In this document: piece by piece, positions 54,067 to 61,756 of the stretch
Numbering within the stretch: position 1 is the stretch's first letter
How the letters are laid out: each line of letters starts with the position of its first letter
Assembly: GCA_016720585.1 (NCBI GenBank)
Contig: JADKKH010000005.1
Location: 406,099-470,098 of the forward strand
Direction of reading: 5' to 3'
Source of the DNA: Chitinophagaceae bacterium
Lineage (GTDB): Bacteria; Bacteroidota; Bacteroidia; Chitinophagales; Chitinophagaceae
Length of the DNA: 64,000 nt
Notes under the pieces: generated by a model
What the model saw: the letters and a program-made list of their open reading frames with translations, nothing else
Told to the model about the DNA's origin: nothing
Database searches by the model: none
Made by a program: the position numbers and the translations under genes

Positions 54067-54848
54067 TATTCAAAAAATTGTTTCACTTTAATATCATTAT
54101 TATTCTTTAGCGCATCATAAGTTCCATCGGCATAACATTTTCCATCAATCAGCATCACAATCCGGTCGGCAGTCCGGTGAATACAGTTTATATCATGTGA
54201 AATAATTATTGCCGACGTATTATATTTTTCTCCCAATTCCATTATTAAATTACTTATTTCTTTCCCGGTTATGGGGTCAAGTCCCGTGGTAGGTTCATCA
54301 TATAATATTATTTCCGGTTCAAGGATCAGGGTTCTTGCGAGAGCAATTCTTTTCCGCATTCCTCCCGACAATTCAGCCGGTAACATATCGATGGTGTGAA
54401 CAAGTCCCACGTTTTTCAACACTTCAGTAACTTTCTCATTTCTTTCTGCAGTTGTCAGCTTTATCCAATGTCGCCGAAGCGGGAATTCCAGGTTTTCCCG
54501 GACCGTCATTGAGTCGTACAGGGCATTGCTCTGGAATAAAAATCCCACCCGTGTCCGGACCTCATCCAGTTCCCGTAAGCTTAAATCTTCAATATCCCGA
54601 CCCAGAATATTAATCGATCCTTTATCAGGTTTAAGCAGACCAATAATACATTTGATCAGCACAGATTTGCCGGACCCTGATTTCCCGAGCACCGCTACAT
54701 TTTCTCCCCGGTTCAGCTGTAAGTTAAAATCAATCAAAACATGATTATCACCAAATGATTTATACAAATGCGTTATGGAAAGGGCCATCTCTTTACCTGG
54801 CAAACGGGTTGGCTTTAATTCTTCCAGTATCGTTTCTTCTGCCTGCAT
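54066..54848 (-). CDS. mlaF: ABC transporter ATPase, MlaF-type
   Basis: 260 residues. Walker A GKSGSGKSVLIKCII, Q-loop FLFQSNALYDSMTV, signature LSGGMRKRIALARTL, Walker B IILYDEPTTGLDP and a His switch (IISHDINC) are complete. SNALYDSMTVRENLEFPLR is typical of MlaF. It powers retrograde or anterograde phospholipid transport between membranes. Its stop overlaps the mlaD start by 1 bp. Confidence 0.93.
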   Translation of the reverse strand: MQAEETILEELKPTRLPGKEMALSITHLYKSFGDNHVLIDFNLQLNRGENVAVLGKSGSGKSVLIKCIIGLLKPDKGSINILGRDIEDLSLRELDEVRTRVGFLFQSNALYDSMTVRENLEFPLRRHWIKLTTAERNEKVTEVLKNVGLVHTIDMLPAELSGGMRKRIALARTLILEPEIILYDEPTTGLDPITGKEISNLIMELGEKYNTSAIIISHDINCIHRTADRIVMLIDGKCYADGTYDALKNNNDIKVKQFFE

Positions 54849-54853
54849 AAATA

Positions 54854-55624
54854 TTAATTAAGCCCGAATAGATCAATTATTTGTACCGCCAGTAAATCAA
54901 TAATAAATATCAATAAAGAACTCACCACCACTGAGGAGTTAGCGGAGCGGCCCACGCCTTCTGTTCCTTTGTTGGAATTAAATCCTTTGTAACATCCCAC
55001 GATACCCACAGCAAATCCAAAGAAATAGGTTTTAATAAAAGCCGGGAAAAAATCATCAAAAGAAAGGGCATCAAAGACCTGTTTAAAAAATAAATCGAAA
55101 CTGGTAACTCCACGGATGTTCACTCCTATATAAGACCCATATAAGGAAATGGCATCACCCAGGATAACCAGCACGGGCAACATAAAAGTTGCTGCCATTA
55201 CCCTGGTAACTACCAGGTATTTAAACGGATTTGTGCCACTGACTTCCATGGCATCGATCTGCTCGGTCACTTTCATACTGCCCAGTTCAGCGCCGATGCT
55301 ACTGCCAATTTTACCTGCAAAAATCAACGCAGTGATCACAGGCCCTATCTCCCTTACAATGGCAATCCCCACCATCGCAGGTAATTGACTTTCCGCTCCA
55401 TAACTTATCATAGAAGGCCTCAGCTGCATGGTCAAAACCAATCCCATAATGAAGCCGGTAAGTCCCACCAGCGGAAGCGACTTGTAGCCTATTATAAAAC
55501 ACTGGCGGATAAATTCAGAAAACTCATACCGGGGCTTAAAAGCCTGTGAAAAAAAACGGCCTGTAAACCGGCTCATACCACCTGTTTCATCGAGGAATCG
55601 CTGCCATGTATTGGGTAATACCAT
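54854..55624 (-). CDS. mlaE: MlaE-type permease
   Basis: 256 residues with about five TM helices. The MlaE family stretch GFIMGLVLTMQLRPSMISYG and AIVREIGPVITALIFAGKIG is clear, as is IGAELGSMKVTEQIDAMEVSGT. It forms the membrane core of the Mla complex with MlaF and MlaD, which follow in the same operon. Confidence 0.93.
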   Translation of the reverse strand: MVLPNTWQRFLDETGGMSRFTGRFFSQAFKPRYEFSEFIRQCFIIGYKSLPLVGLTGFIMGLVLTMQLRPSMISYGAESQLPAMVGIAIVREIGPVITALIFAGKIGSSIGAELGSMKVTEQIDAMEVSGTNPFKYLVVTRVMAATFMLPVLVILGDAISLYGSYIGVNIRGVTSFDLFFKQVFDALSFDDFFPAFIKTYFFGFAVGIVGCYKGFNSNKGTEGVGRSANSSVVVSSLLIFIIDLLAVQIIDLFGLN

Positions 55625-55748
55625 GTCAATTTATTACTAACAAATATTAATCAAAACAGGGAACTATTTCATGAAACTAATCAGCACAGGGTGTGATTAT
55701 GCTCAAGAAAAGGGAGCGAGAAGTGGTGGAACGTACTGGGCTCGAACC

Positions 55749-55766
55749 TCCCGATAGCTATCGGGA
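55749..55766. repeat. 18-bp palindrome TCCCGATAGCTATCGGGA (relic site 1)
   Basis: Perfect palindrome. Replaces AGT of the tRNA-Val gene. Confidence 0.9.
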
Positions 55767-55773
55767 GACCCCT

Positions 55774-55791
55774 TCCCGATAACTATCGGGA
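55774..55791. repeat. 18-bp near-palindrome TCCCGATAACTATCGGGA (relic site 2)
   Basis: One mismatch in the core (AACT instead of AGCT). Replaces ACT of the tRNA-Val gene. Confidence 0.9.
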
Positions 55792-55815
55792 CTGTCAAAG
55801 TAATGCTCTGAACCA

Positions 55816-55833
55816 TCCCGATAGCTATCGGGA
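55816..55833. repeat. 18-bp palindrome TCCCGATAGCTATCGGGA (relic site 3)
   Basis: Perfect palindrome. Replaces ACT of the tRNA-Val gene. Confidence 0.9.
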
Positions 55834-56021
55834 GAGCCAACGGTTGGGAAAACACCAATTATTACTTTTATGAACATCCTATTCATATAATAATGCTGGT
55901 TTTTCACCTACCACGGAAATTTTTCTGAAATATGCTGACAGCTACTGATGTAAAAAAAATTTTCAGTGATGCTGAATAAAGAATATAAACAGCCGCCATT
56001 TTATAAAATCATAAAAATCGG

Positions 56022-56096
56022 TGGAACGTACTGGGCTCGAACCAGTGACCCCTACTCTGTCAAAGTAATGCTCTGAACCAACTGAGCTAACGTTCC
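56022..56096 (-). tRNA. tRNA-Val (GAC)
   Basis: 75 nt. Acceptor GGAACGT pairs with ACGTTCC, discriminator A. Anticodon loop TTGACAG on stem TTACT/AGTAG, T arm ACTGGTTCGAGCCCAGT. Intact, with the relic copy 173 bp downstream on the same strand. Confidence 0.95.
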
Positions 56097-56177
56097 TTTG
56101 GAAGCAAAAATACGTGATTCCAACTTTCTTTTTGGCTGCCGTGCAACTTTCCTATTTTTAAATGGTCATTTATACAT

Positions 56178-56468
56178 ATGCAGAAATACCAGGTGACCAT
56201 ACATTTTGAAATGAGCGATGAGTTTATGGAATTGGTGCCTCCGCATAGAACCTATATTAATTTCCCTTATTAATAAAGGAACCATTGATCATTATGCGGT
56301 CAGTATGGAAACGCAGCGTTCGTGGATAACTTTAAATGCAGCGGATAAAAAGAGGTTGAAAAGTTGTTGAAGAAGTCCCTCTCATTTAAATTCTGGACTT
56401 TTGAAATTGATGAACTCTTTGTTTTAGATGGCCAGCATTACCGCTTCCCGGAAGTAAATCCCAATTAA
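56178..56468 (+). pseudogene. Small ferredoxin-fold-like protein (YCII/muconolactone-isomerase-like), two frameshifts
   Basis: A 291-bp region reads MQKYQVTIHFEMSDEFMELV then PPHRTYINF, shifts by one base near 56264, continues LINKGTIDHYAVSMETQRSW and ITLNAADKK, shifts back near 56353, and ends KFWTFEIDELFVLDGQHYRF before TAA at 56468. The two shifts cancel. The pattern resembles small YCII/muconolactone-isomerase-like domains, but the family is not certain. Either a decayed gene or local sequence error. Confidence 0.6.
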
Positions 56469-56474
56469 TTTTTC

Positions 56475-56549
56475 AACACAGAGTTTTGGAGTTACAGAGA
56501 TGCACAGAGATTATCTCCGTGTAACTCATTATCTCAGTATCTCTGTGTT
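56475..56549. repeat. Nested inverted repeat
   Basis: Outer arms AACACAGAG and CTCTGTGTT, inner arms GAGTTACAGAGAT and ATCTCCGTGTAACTC. About 75 bp, between two convergent genes. It may act as a terminator without a T-run or be a dispersed repeat. Confidence 0.7.
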
Positions 56550-57103
56550 AAATTCATCCATTTGGGTTTTTGTTTCAACACTTTTTTATATACAGCGCAA
56601 TGGGCTGCATGCGCACCGGGTAAGTAACCCGTACTCATTAAAAATTCATTCACGATCTCGCCACCTGTAAACCGAAAAGTAAGTTTGAAGAGCATCACCC
56701 ATTCTTCTTTAGTTTTGGGATGATGATTATCTAACCAATTTTTAAATGAACCTGATTCTTTCTGAATGGTTTTAATACATTTTGCATTATGCACCGTCGC
56801 ATCAATTTTTAACCGGTTACGGATGATGCCTGCATCCTGCATCAGCTTTGCTTTTTTCTTATCTGTATACCGGGCTACTTTATCAATTGAAAAATCATCA
56901 AAAGCTTTAAAGAAATTGTCTTTCTTTTTCAAAATGGTCTCCCAACTAAGTCCTGCCTGGTTTATTTCCAGTACCAGTCTTGCAAATAACAAATTATCAT
57001 CCTCAATGGGGAACCCGTATAAAAAATAATGTTTCAAATAACTACTCAAATTTAGCTTAATAATATACAGGATTATTAAGCTGAAAAGTTTAAAATTAGT
57101 CAT
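56534..57103 (-). CDS. DNA-3-methyladenine glycosylase I-like protein
   Basis: 189 residues. GFPIEDDNLLFARLVLEINQ then AGLSWETILKKKDNF are typical of Tag, the enzyme that excises 3-methyladenine. C-terminal zinc ligands HxxxC are seen in GAHAAHCAVYKK. The N-terminus (MTNFKLFSLIILYIIKLNLS) does not match the usual MSYC...YHDxEYG start: a His is kept (KHYFLYGF) but the first Cys ligand is missing. The 5' end may be damaged or replaced. Function is plausible but not certain. Confidence 0.8.
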   Translation of the reverse strand: MTNFKLFSLIILYIIKLNLSSYLKHYFLYGFPIEDDNLLFARLVLEINQAGLSWETILKKKDNFFKAFDDFSIDKVARYTDKKKAKLMQDAGIIRNRLKIDATVHNAKCIKTIQKESGSFKNWLDNHHPKTKEEWVMLFKLTFRFTGGEIVNEFLMSTGYLPGAHAAHCAVYKKVLKQKPKWMNLTQRY

Positions 57104-58061
57104 ATATACTGCGCTCTAAAGAGTATACTATAACAGACTTTTGGCAGTACTGGAAAGCCATCTATAGCCCTCCTGCTGCTCATACTTGTCAGAACGGTAG
57201 AGCAGATATCATCCGTCTTCCATTCGGATAGCACAGAATATACCAGCCTCCTGTTAGGTCTACCACATTCATCTTATCATATCGGTACTTAGTTCTCCTT
57301 CGGAGGTATTTGGTGTGTGCAAATCTGGGAATGTTTGGGAGTGGGTAGGTCTCCTTACTCCACGGGTCTACTGCCAGCCTCCGGGTTGTAATGATTCTTA
57401 GTTGCTTTCTCATAACAAATATTTTATTTCAAAAGAAAAAGGGGAAAAAGAAAGCTATTGCAGCAGACGGCGTGGCTAAAATCCAAAAGGAAACGGAATA
57501 AAGGTTGGCCTTGTGTTATTGGCTATCGAGTTTATGCCGTAAGCTTTTGGATTTTACAGCATGGCTATGAGGTAGCCGTCTATCTTGCTTCTTTTTTACT
57601 TCCCTTTCTTTTCAAATAAATTTTCCGGATGCTGTTACGAACGAGGCTTATCATGCAAATGAGGTGGCATATCGTTAGCCCTCTGAAGGAATGGCTGGAC
57701 AGCTCTATTTGCTGATAAGCCGAGTGAGTTTGAGTGTTCTCAACGGTAGCTGTGCTTATTCCCTTTTTCATTCAATAGGAGAGTTAAGAGAAGTGGCTAA
57801 GTGTCCGGAAAGGTTGCTTTGCTTGTTCTCCCTTTAGTACTTAGGAGATTCTAGAAGTTGGGTTGAGGACCCTAATAAATAACTTTGCTAATTCTTCCTT
57901 TCTTTCCTATAAAGACTTATTGAATCTCAGGGTTTGTCCCCCCTGCGTTTTTTGAAGCTCGTGCGGCTTGTCTTTCTTTTATTCTTTGTACAATATCAGA
58001 CTGGCGTGCCTCATGTCTTCTTCTCCTTTGTTCTCTCAATGAAGGCTCTACCGGAGTTGGG
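57104..58061. other. Non-coding or remnant stretch at the start of the accessory region
   Basis: About 960 bp without a convincing gene. Two short minus-strand frames (57189-57413, with LTGGWYILCYPNGRRM; 57580-57771) have no recognised family. A long imperfect hairpin lies at 57465-57581. Base use differs from the housekeeping genes. Likely remnants of accessory genes. Confidence 0.5.
57465..57581. repeat. Long imperfect inverted repeat
   Basis: The left arm AGACGGCGTGGCTAAAATCC continues with AAAAG, and the right arm has CTTTTGGATTTTACAGCATG and later GCCGTCT. The loop is about 54 bp. It resembles the size of an RNA hairpin or recombination site, but no known class is matched. Confidence 0.65.
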
Positions 58062-58532
58062 TCAGGCGAAGTACTTGCTTCGGTCGATGGGAGATTGGGG
58101 GCGGTATGACTTCCTTATTTTATAAAATTGTTTGACAAAAGTAGCACTCAATTCAATGTCACCTTCAGTAACTATAAGGGTTTCATGGTTATTCATTGCC
58201 TGATAAGTCCAGTTGTAAGAACCATGTAGAATAGTAATGCCGTCAATTACACAAAACTTATGATGCATTAATTTCTTCTCGTCCCCTATTAATACAACAT
58301 CACTGTTTAAACTATTCAGCTCCTCATAAGTTATATCTGATGTTGAGTTAATCTCATCATCATGAATTAACACATAAACATGAACACCCTCTTTACTTTT
58401 TTTAACCAGTATATCAAATAGATTTTTGTCAGTAAACCACGCTATGGCTATTATAATAGAAGTCTTTGCACCATGGAGATGCTGACTTATGACTGTCTTT
58501 TGATTATCAAAATATACGTTCGATTGAGGCAT
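58062..58532 (-). CDS. Single-HKD phospholipase D-like nuclease
   Basis: 156 residues. One HKD motif is visible: MHHKFCVIDGITILHGSYNW (HxK with the following D and the GSxNWT strand). The N-terminus has SIIIAIAWFTDKNLFDILVK. This is the layout of small PLD-superfamily nucleases and cardiolipin-hydrolase-like proteins that work as dimers. It is divergent from an XRE regulator, 64 bp away. A stand-alone defence or DNA-processing role is inference. Confidence 0.83.
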   Translation of the reverse strand: MPQSNVYFDNQKTVISQHLHGAKTSIIIAIAWFTDKNLFDILVKKSKEGVHVYVLIHDDEINSTSDITYEELNSLNSDVVLIGDEKKLMHHKFCVIDGITILHGSYNWTYQAMNNHETLIVTEGDIELSATFVKQFYKIRKSYRPQSPIDRSKYFA

Positions 58533-58596
58533 GGCTTTTCAAAATAACGCAAATTTGCTCTAATTTGCAAGAAGAGTAAATCGTCAATTTGTCCTT

Positions 58597-58818
58597 GTGT
58601 ATTACAGGGATGATAAATTCATAAAGAAATTTGGAAATAGGCTAAGAGAACTCAGAAAAGCTAAAGGCATCAGTCAGGAAGCACTAGCTGGTGAAACTGG
58701 GTTTGAACTGAGCCAAATTGGTCGTATTGAGCGAGGTGAGATAAATACATCCATCAGTCACGTAGCTTCCATTGCAAAGGCCCTTAAAGTCAAGCCGGAA
58801 GAGCTATTCCAATTTTAG
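58597..58818 (+). CDS. XRE-family helix-turn-helix regulator
   Basis: 73 residues from GTG. One HTH: RLRELRKAKGISQEALAGET then GFELSQIGRIERGEINTSIS, ending with a typical KALKVKPEELFQF. It lies back to back with the PLD nuclease and probably controls it, as controller proteins do in restriction systems (inference). A remnant XRE-like 3' end occurs again at 62620-62697. Confidence 0.9.
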   Translation: MYYRDDKFIKKFGNRLRELRKAKGISQEALAGETGFELSQIGRIERGEINTSISHVASIAKALKVKPEELFQF

Positions 58819-59152
58819 GTAAGGTCATTTATTAGTTTCCTAAAATCTTTTTATATCACCTTTCTTATAATTTTTAAGCATTTCATGCTGTAAATATTTT
58901 TTTTGAAAGATGCAGTTACGAGAGACCGGGGTACAGGCAGGCAGAGTTGTCATGGGGGTAGGTTTATAGGTTCTGGAGTCTCTTTTTACATATACATGGC
59001 ATAGGGTTATATGCTTCTGGCACTTTGTAGGTTGGCAAACTTGGCAAGGGGGATATTTTTAGTAAACTCACTCAAAAAACTCTAATTTTAAATGGCCTGA
59101 AAAAGGGGGAGCTTACACTTTCACCTATTTCTATGATTTCTATACTAATCTT
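58819..59152. other. Intergenic stretch with a GGCAAACTTGGCAAGG repeat
   Basis: 334 bp without a gene. GTTGGCAAACTTGGCAAGGG lies near 59030. The same block returns at 63057-63076. I see no RNA gene. Confidence 0.6.
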
Positions 59153-59785
59153 ATGCATAAATTAAAACTAATTCCCCTTTTACTTTTACTCTGTACCTCA
59201 ACATTTCCTGTTTGGGGACAGGAATTAACTGTTGAAGAAACATTAGCTTATATAAATAAGCAATTAAATGACGAAAACAACAAGTTCACTTATCAAGAAA
59301 GTCAGCTCCGACTAAACTTAGGTACGGATTGGTCAACCTATAAATATGACGTGAAAATTGAAAATGGTAATCTCAAATTCCTGAAGAATTTCTTTAAAAA
59401 TATTTACGTAGATGGCAAATTTGAAACCTACTTACTAGCAAAACAAGAATTATCAAGCTCTCTAAAGAATCTTACCTCCACATTAATAAATCATTGTAGT
59501 TATAATAACTTTTCCTATTTCTATGTTTTATCAAACTCGTCTAGTCCTTATGAAAATAATTCTTTCGAAAGGAAAACAATAAAATATAACTATTACGGTA
59601 AGGAAGAAGATAAAATGACTGAAAAACCAAATGCTATTTTTTTTACTATAGAATTTTCAAACAAGAATCTCATTTGCGACAAACTTTATAACGCTTTCAC
59701 ACATCTACTAGAATTGGCACTAAAAGACCCAAAATATAACACAGGAGAAATTAGTGTAGATAACGACCCCTTGCAAATCCGGTAA
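59153..59785 (+). CDS. Secreted protein, probably the N-terminal part of a retropepsin-like protein
   Basis: 210 residues. Signal peptide (MHKLKLIPLLLLLCTSTFPV followed by WG), then a beta-rich region with repeated Tyr/Asn-rich segments and no family match. The frame stops at DNDPLQIR. One base later an open frame continues (TPCKSGKKDTIVTN) into the aspartic-protease-like segment that follows. 59153-60217 is 1065 bp (3 x 355), so the two frameshifts would cancel. Confidence 0.65.
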   Translation: MHKLKLIPLLLLLCTSTFPVWGQELTVEETLAYINKQLNDENNKFTYQESQLRLNLGTDWSTYKYDVKIENGNLKFLKNFFKNIYVDGKFETYLLAKQELSSSLKNLTSTLINHCSYNNFSYFYVLSNSSSPYENNSFERKTIKYNYYGKEEDKMTEKPNAIFFTIEFSNKNLICDKLYNAFTHLLELALKDPKYNTGEISVDNDPLQIR

Positions 59786-60217
59786 AAAAGATACAATTGT
59801 AACCAATGCAATTATTAGTACACTTAACTCAAACTCAATTCCAATGACAAAAATTGGGGGGTTTATCAGATTCCAGTTCTTATTAATAGTGTTTTAAAAC
59901 TTGATTTCATCTTCGATGCAGGAGCAGCCGACGTATCAATTTCAGCTGATGTTGCTCTAACTTTGATTAGAACTGGAACAGTAACTGACAAAGATTTTTT
60001 GGGGACGGAAACTTACAAATTTGCTGACGGGTCAACAGCTAAAAGCAAAGTATTTCTCATTAGGGAAATTCAAATAGGAAACAAAAAAGTCACTAATGTG
60101 AAAGCATCTATTTCTAATTCAGTCACAGCTCCGTTATTACTTGGACAAAGTGTGTTAAATAAGTTTGGAAAGGTAACTATTGATTATAATAAGGGGGTAA
60201 TCGTATTTGAAAATTAG
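59786..60217 (+). pseudogene. Retropepsin-like aspartic protease segment with frameshift
   Basis: After a lost G in the G-run near 59862 the frame reads VYQIPVLINSVLKLDFIFDA then GAADVSISADVALTLIRTGT. The single catalytic motif normally DSGA/DTGA is here DAGA. FADGSTAKSKVFLIREIQIG and LLLGQSVLNKFGKVTIDY match clan AA single-domain proteases of Bacteroidota. The last part alone (59963-60217) forms an 84-residue open frame. Ser/Thr beside the Asp is needed in known enzymes, so activity is doubtful even if the frame is restored. Confidence 0.7.
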
Positions 60218-60524
60218 TTGACAGAAAAGCTACAGCCAACAGCGAGGTTTTGCGTCAGCGGGGGGCGACGAACATATCCTCATCTTAGTGCTACTATCAG
60301 GGGCATATCTGGCTGACCGAACACGGATGAGCTATAGAATATATTTTCAACTTTTGTAAATTACATCGGCTTCAGTTCCGGCTGGACGTTTTCCAAATGC
60401 CCTGCCGAACGCAAAGCCCTACCGTTGTAGGCAAGCCTATTGCGCATCTGTTTTCTTATTGAAATGGACGCAGGAGTGTCTTACTGGTGGAATTAATAAG
60501 AAGGACATCATTTAATTTTTCATT
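60218..60524. other. Spacer 1 of the cassette-like region, with attC-like arms
   Basis: 307 bp without a gene. The left arm GCCAACAGCGAGGTTTTGCG (60235 onward) and the right arm ACGCAAAGCCCTACCGTTGT (60409, continuing AGGC) are imperfect inverted repeats, as in integron attC sites. It also holds GGCTTCAGTTCCGGC at 60368, shared with spacer 2. Confidence 0.6.
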
Positions 60525-61052
60525 ATGCCATTTGTACAAGTGACAAGATACAGTGACCCAAGAGTTGACTACCTTGACCATGCACACGATGTTAGAGGCA
60601 GAATCATCAATAGCATAGCGGAAATGGAACAGAGAATAGATACTTATATATGTGAGCATTTTTGCAAGAATAGAGAAAAGAGAAATGAGTTAATGGAGGT
60701 AATAATATCAACCAAACATCTAACTTTTCAATCTAAGGCAGAAATACTACAATGTTTACTTGAAAGAAATGGGCATACAACTAAGGGTGAGGCTAAAAAA
60801 GTATATAGCCATTTAGTAAATACGATTGCAGCTAAAAGGAATGTATTGGCCCATTGTTCCTTGCACATATCTGCTGGCGTACTAAAAGATTTTAAAAATG
60901 ATAATGAAAAGACTGTCTATTTTTTTAAATATTTGAATACAAAAAAAGTAGTTCCTTTTGGGAAAAAAGAGGTTGTGGAAATGATAGAACTAACCGGGAC
61001 TATCAGTGGGTTGCTTATGCTGACAAAATCGCCACATTATAAAAATACATGA
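60525..61052 (+). CDS. HEPN-like protein of unknown function
   Basis: 175 residues, mostly helical. KKVYSHLVNTIAAKRNVLAH contains an RxxxxH motif (RNVLAH), the ribonuclease signature of many HEPN proteins. The family is otherwise not recognised. No nucleotidyltransferase (MNT) antitoxin is adjacent. A lone HEPN-like protein in a cassette-like region may act in defence or RNA cleavage, which is inference. Confidence 0.65.
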   Translation: MPFVQVTRYSDPRVDYLDHAHDVRGRIINSIAEMEQRIDTYICEHFCKNREKRNELMEVIISTKHLTFQSKAEILQCLLERNGHTTKGEAKKVYSHLVNTIAAKRNVLAHCSLHISAGVLKDFKNDNEKTVYFFKYLNTKKVVPFGKKEVVEMIELTGTISGLLMLTKSPHYKNT

Positions 61053-61322
61053 AAGACATCCCCTCTTATTGAGGGGACAGACGAAGGCCCGCCTACAACA
61101 CGGGGGTTTCTGCTATGCTGGCAGACGAATATATTCTCAGCTTTTTGTTCCCTAATCAGTAGCAGCCCGGGCTTGACTTTTACTATTGAGCTTTTGTTCT
61201 TATCTTCATCATCAGTAACTATTGGGCTTCAGTTCCGGGCAGACAGTTGGTCAACTCCCCAACTGCATCAATACTCGAACGTTGGGCGATATTAATCACG
61301 ACACACTTAAAATTTAAACGAT
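61053..61322. other. Spacer 2 of the cassette-like region
   Basis: 270 bp without a gene. It holds CCTACAACACGGGGGTTTC (61092), GGCAGACGAATAT (61110), CAGCTTTTTG (61138), GGGCTTCAGTTCCGGGC (61224) and AACGTTGGGC (61278), the last fitting the GTTRRRY core of attC sites. Confidence 0.6.
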
Positions 61323-61718
61323 ATGGAAAATATTGAAAAAATCAACATTGCAGTTATTAAGAATGAAACTATTGACGAACCTCTTGACGATATGAGATAT
61401 GGTTTTTTGACGAACCCTAAGTTTCAGGAGAACGGTACAGAATTAGATATCATCTTTGACCTTATTGTTCCTATCAACGACAAACAACATATTATCACAA
61501 AATCTGGAAGTAAATACTTATTAAAGGGAATGACAAAAGAAGGTTATCTAGCTAATGTAGATGTTATAACTGACCTAGTTCAAGTTTCAATGGAACATAC
61601 AAGACGAATGTTTATTCAACGAAATCCAGATTATGCTAAAACCGAGATAAAACATTTTGACAAAAATCACTTTATCAAAGAACTATTTGAACAGTTTAAA
61701 GAACAAGGATTGAAATAG
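61323..61718 (+). CDS. Hypothetical protein
   Basis: 131 residues without a recognised domain. Mixed charge, no signal or TM segment (MENIEKINIAVIKNETIDEP; later EHTRRMFIQRNPDY). A clean ATG and codon use like the neighbouring frames support a real gene. Lies between spacer 2 and the TIR-like gene. Confidence 0.6.
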   Translation: MENIEKINIAVIKNETIDEPLDDMRYGFLTNPKFQENGTELDIIFDLIVPINDKQHIITKSGSKYLLKGMTKEGYLANVDVITDLVQVSMEHTRRMFIQRNPDYAKTEIKHFDKNHFIKELFEQFKEQGLK

Positions 61719-61756
61719 CATCACTTATTTAAACTTGATTTTTCATTATCAATTTC

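Larger units (their letters stand above)
55727..55848 (-). pseudogene. tRNA-Val relic interrupted by three palindromes
   Basis: A degenerate copy of the intact tRNA-Val at 56022-56096. The plus-strand blocks TGGAACGTACTGGGCTCGAA and CTGTCAAAGTAATGCTCTGA are identical to the gene. Between them and after them three 18-bp palindromes stand where the gene has AGT, ACT and ACT. The 5' acceptor strand is also changed (ACGGTTGG instead of ACGTTCC). It cannot fold as a tRNA. Confidence 0.85.

Noticed and set aside
55749..55833. The palindromes as simple terminators
   Set aside because: No T-runs follow, copies occur inside coding sequence and inside RNA relics, and spacing does not fit gene ends.
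57189..57413. Possible SymE-like toxin frame
   Set aside because: A TGGWYILCYPNG stretch is suggestive but the SymE core motif is absent, so no call.
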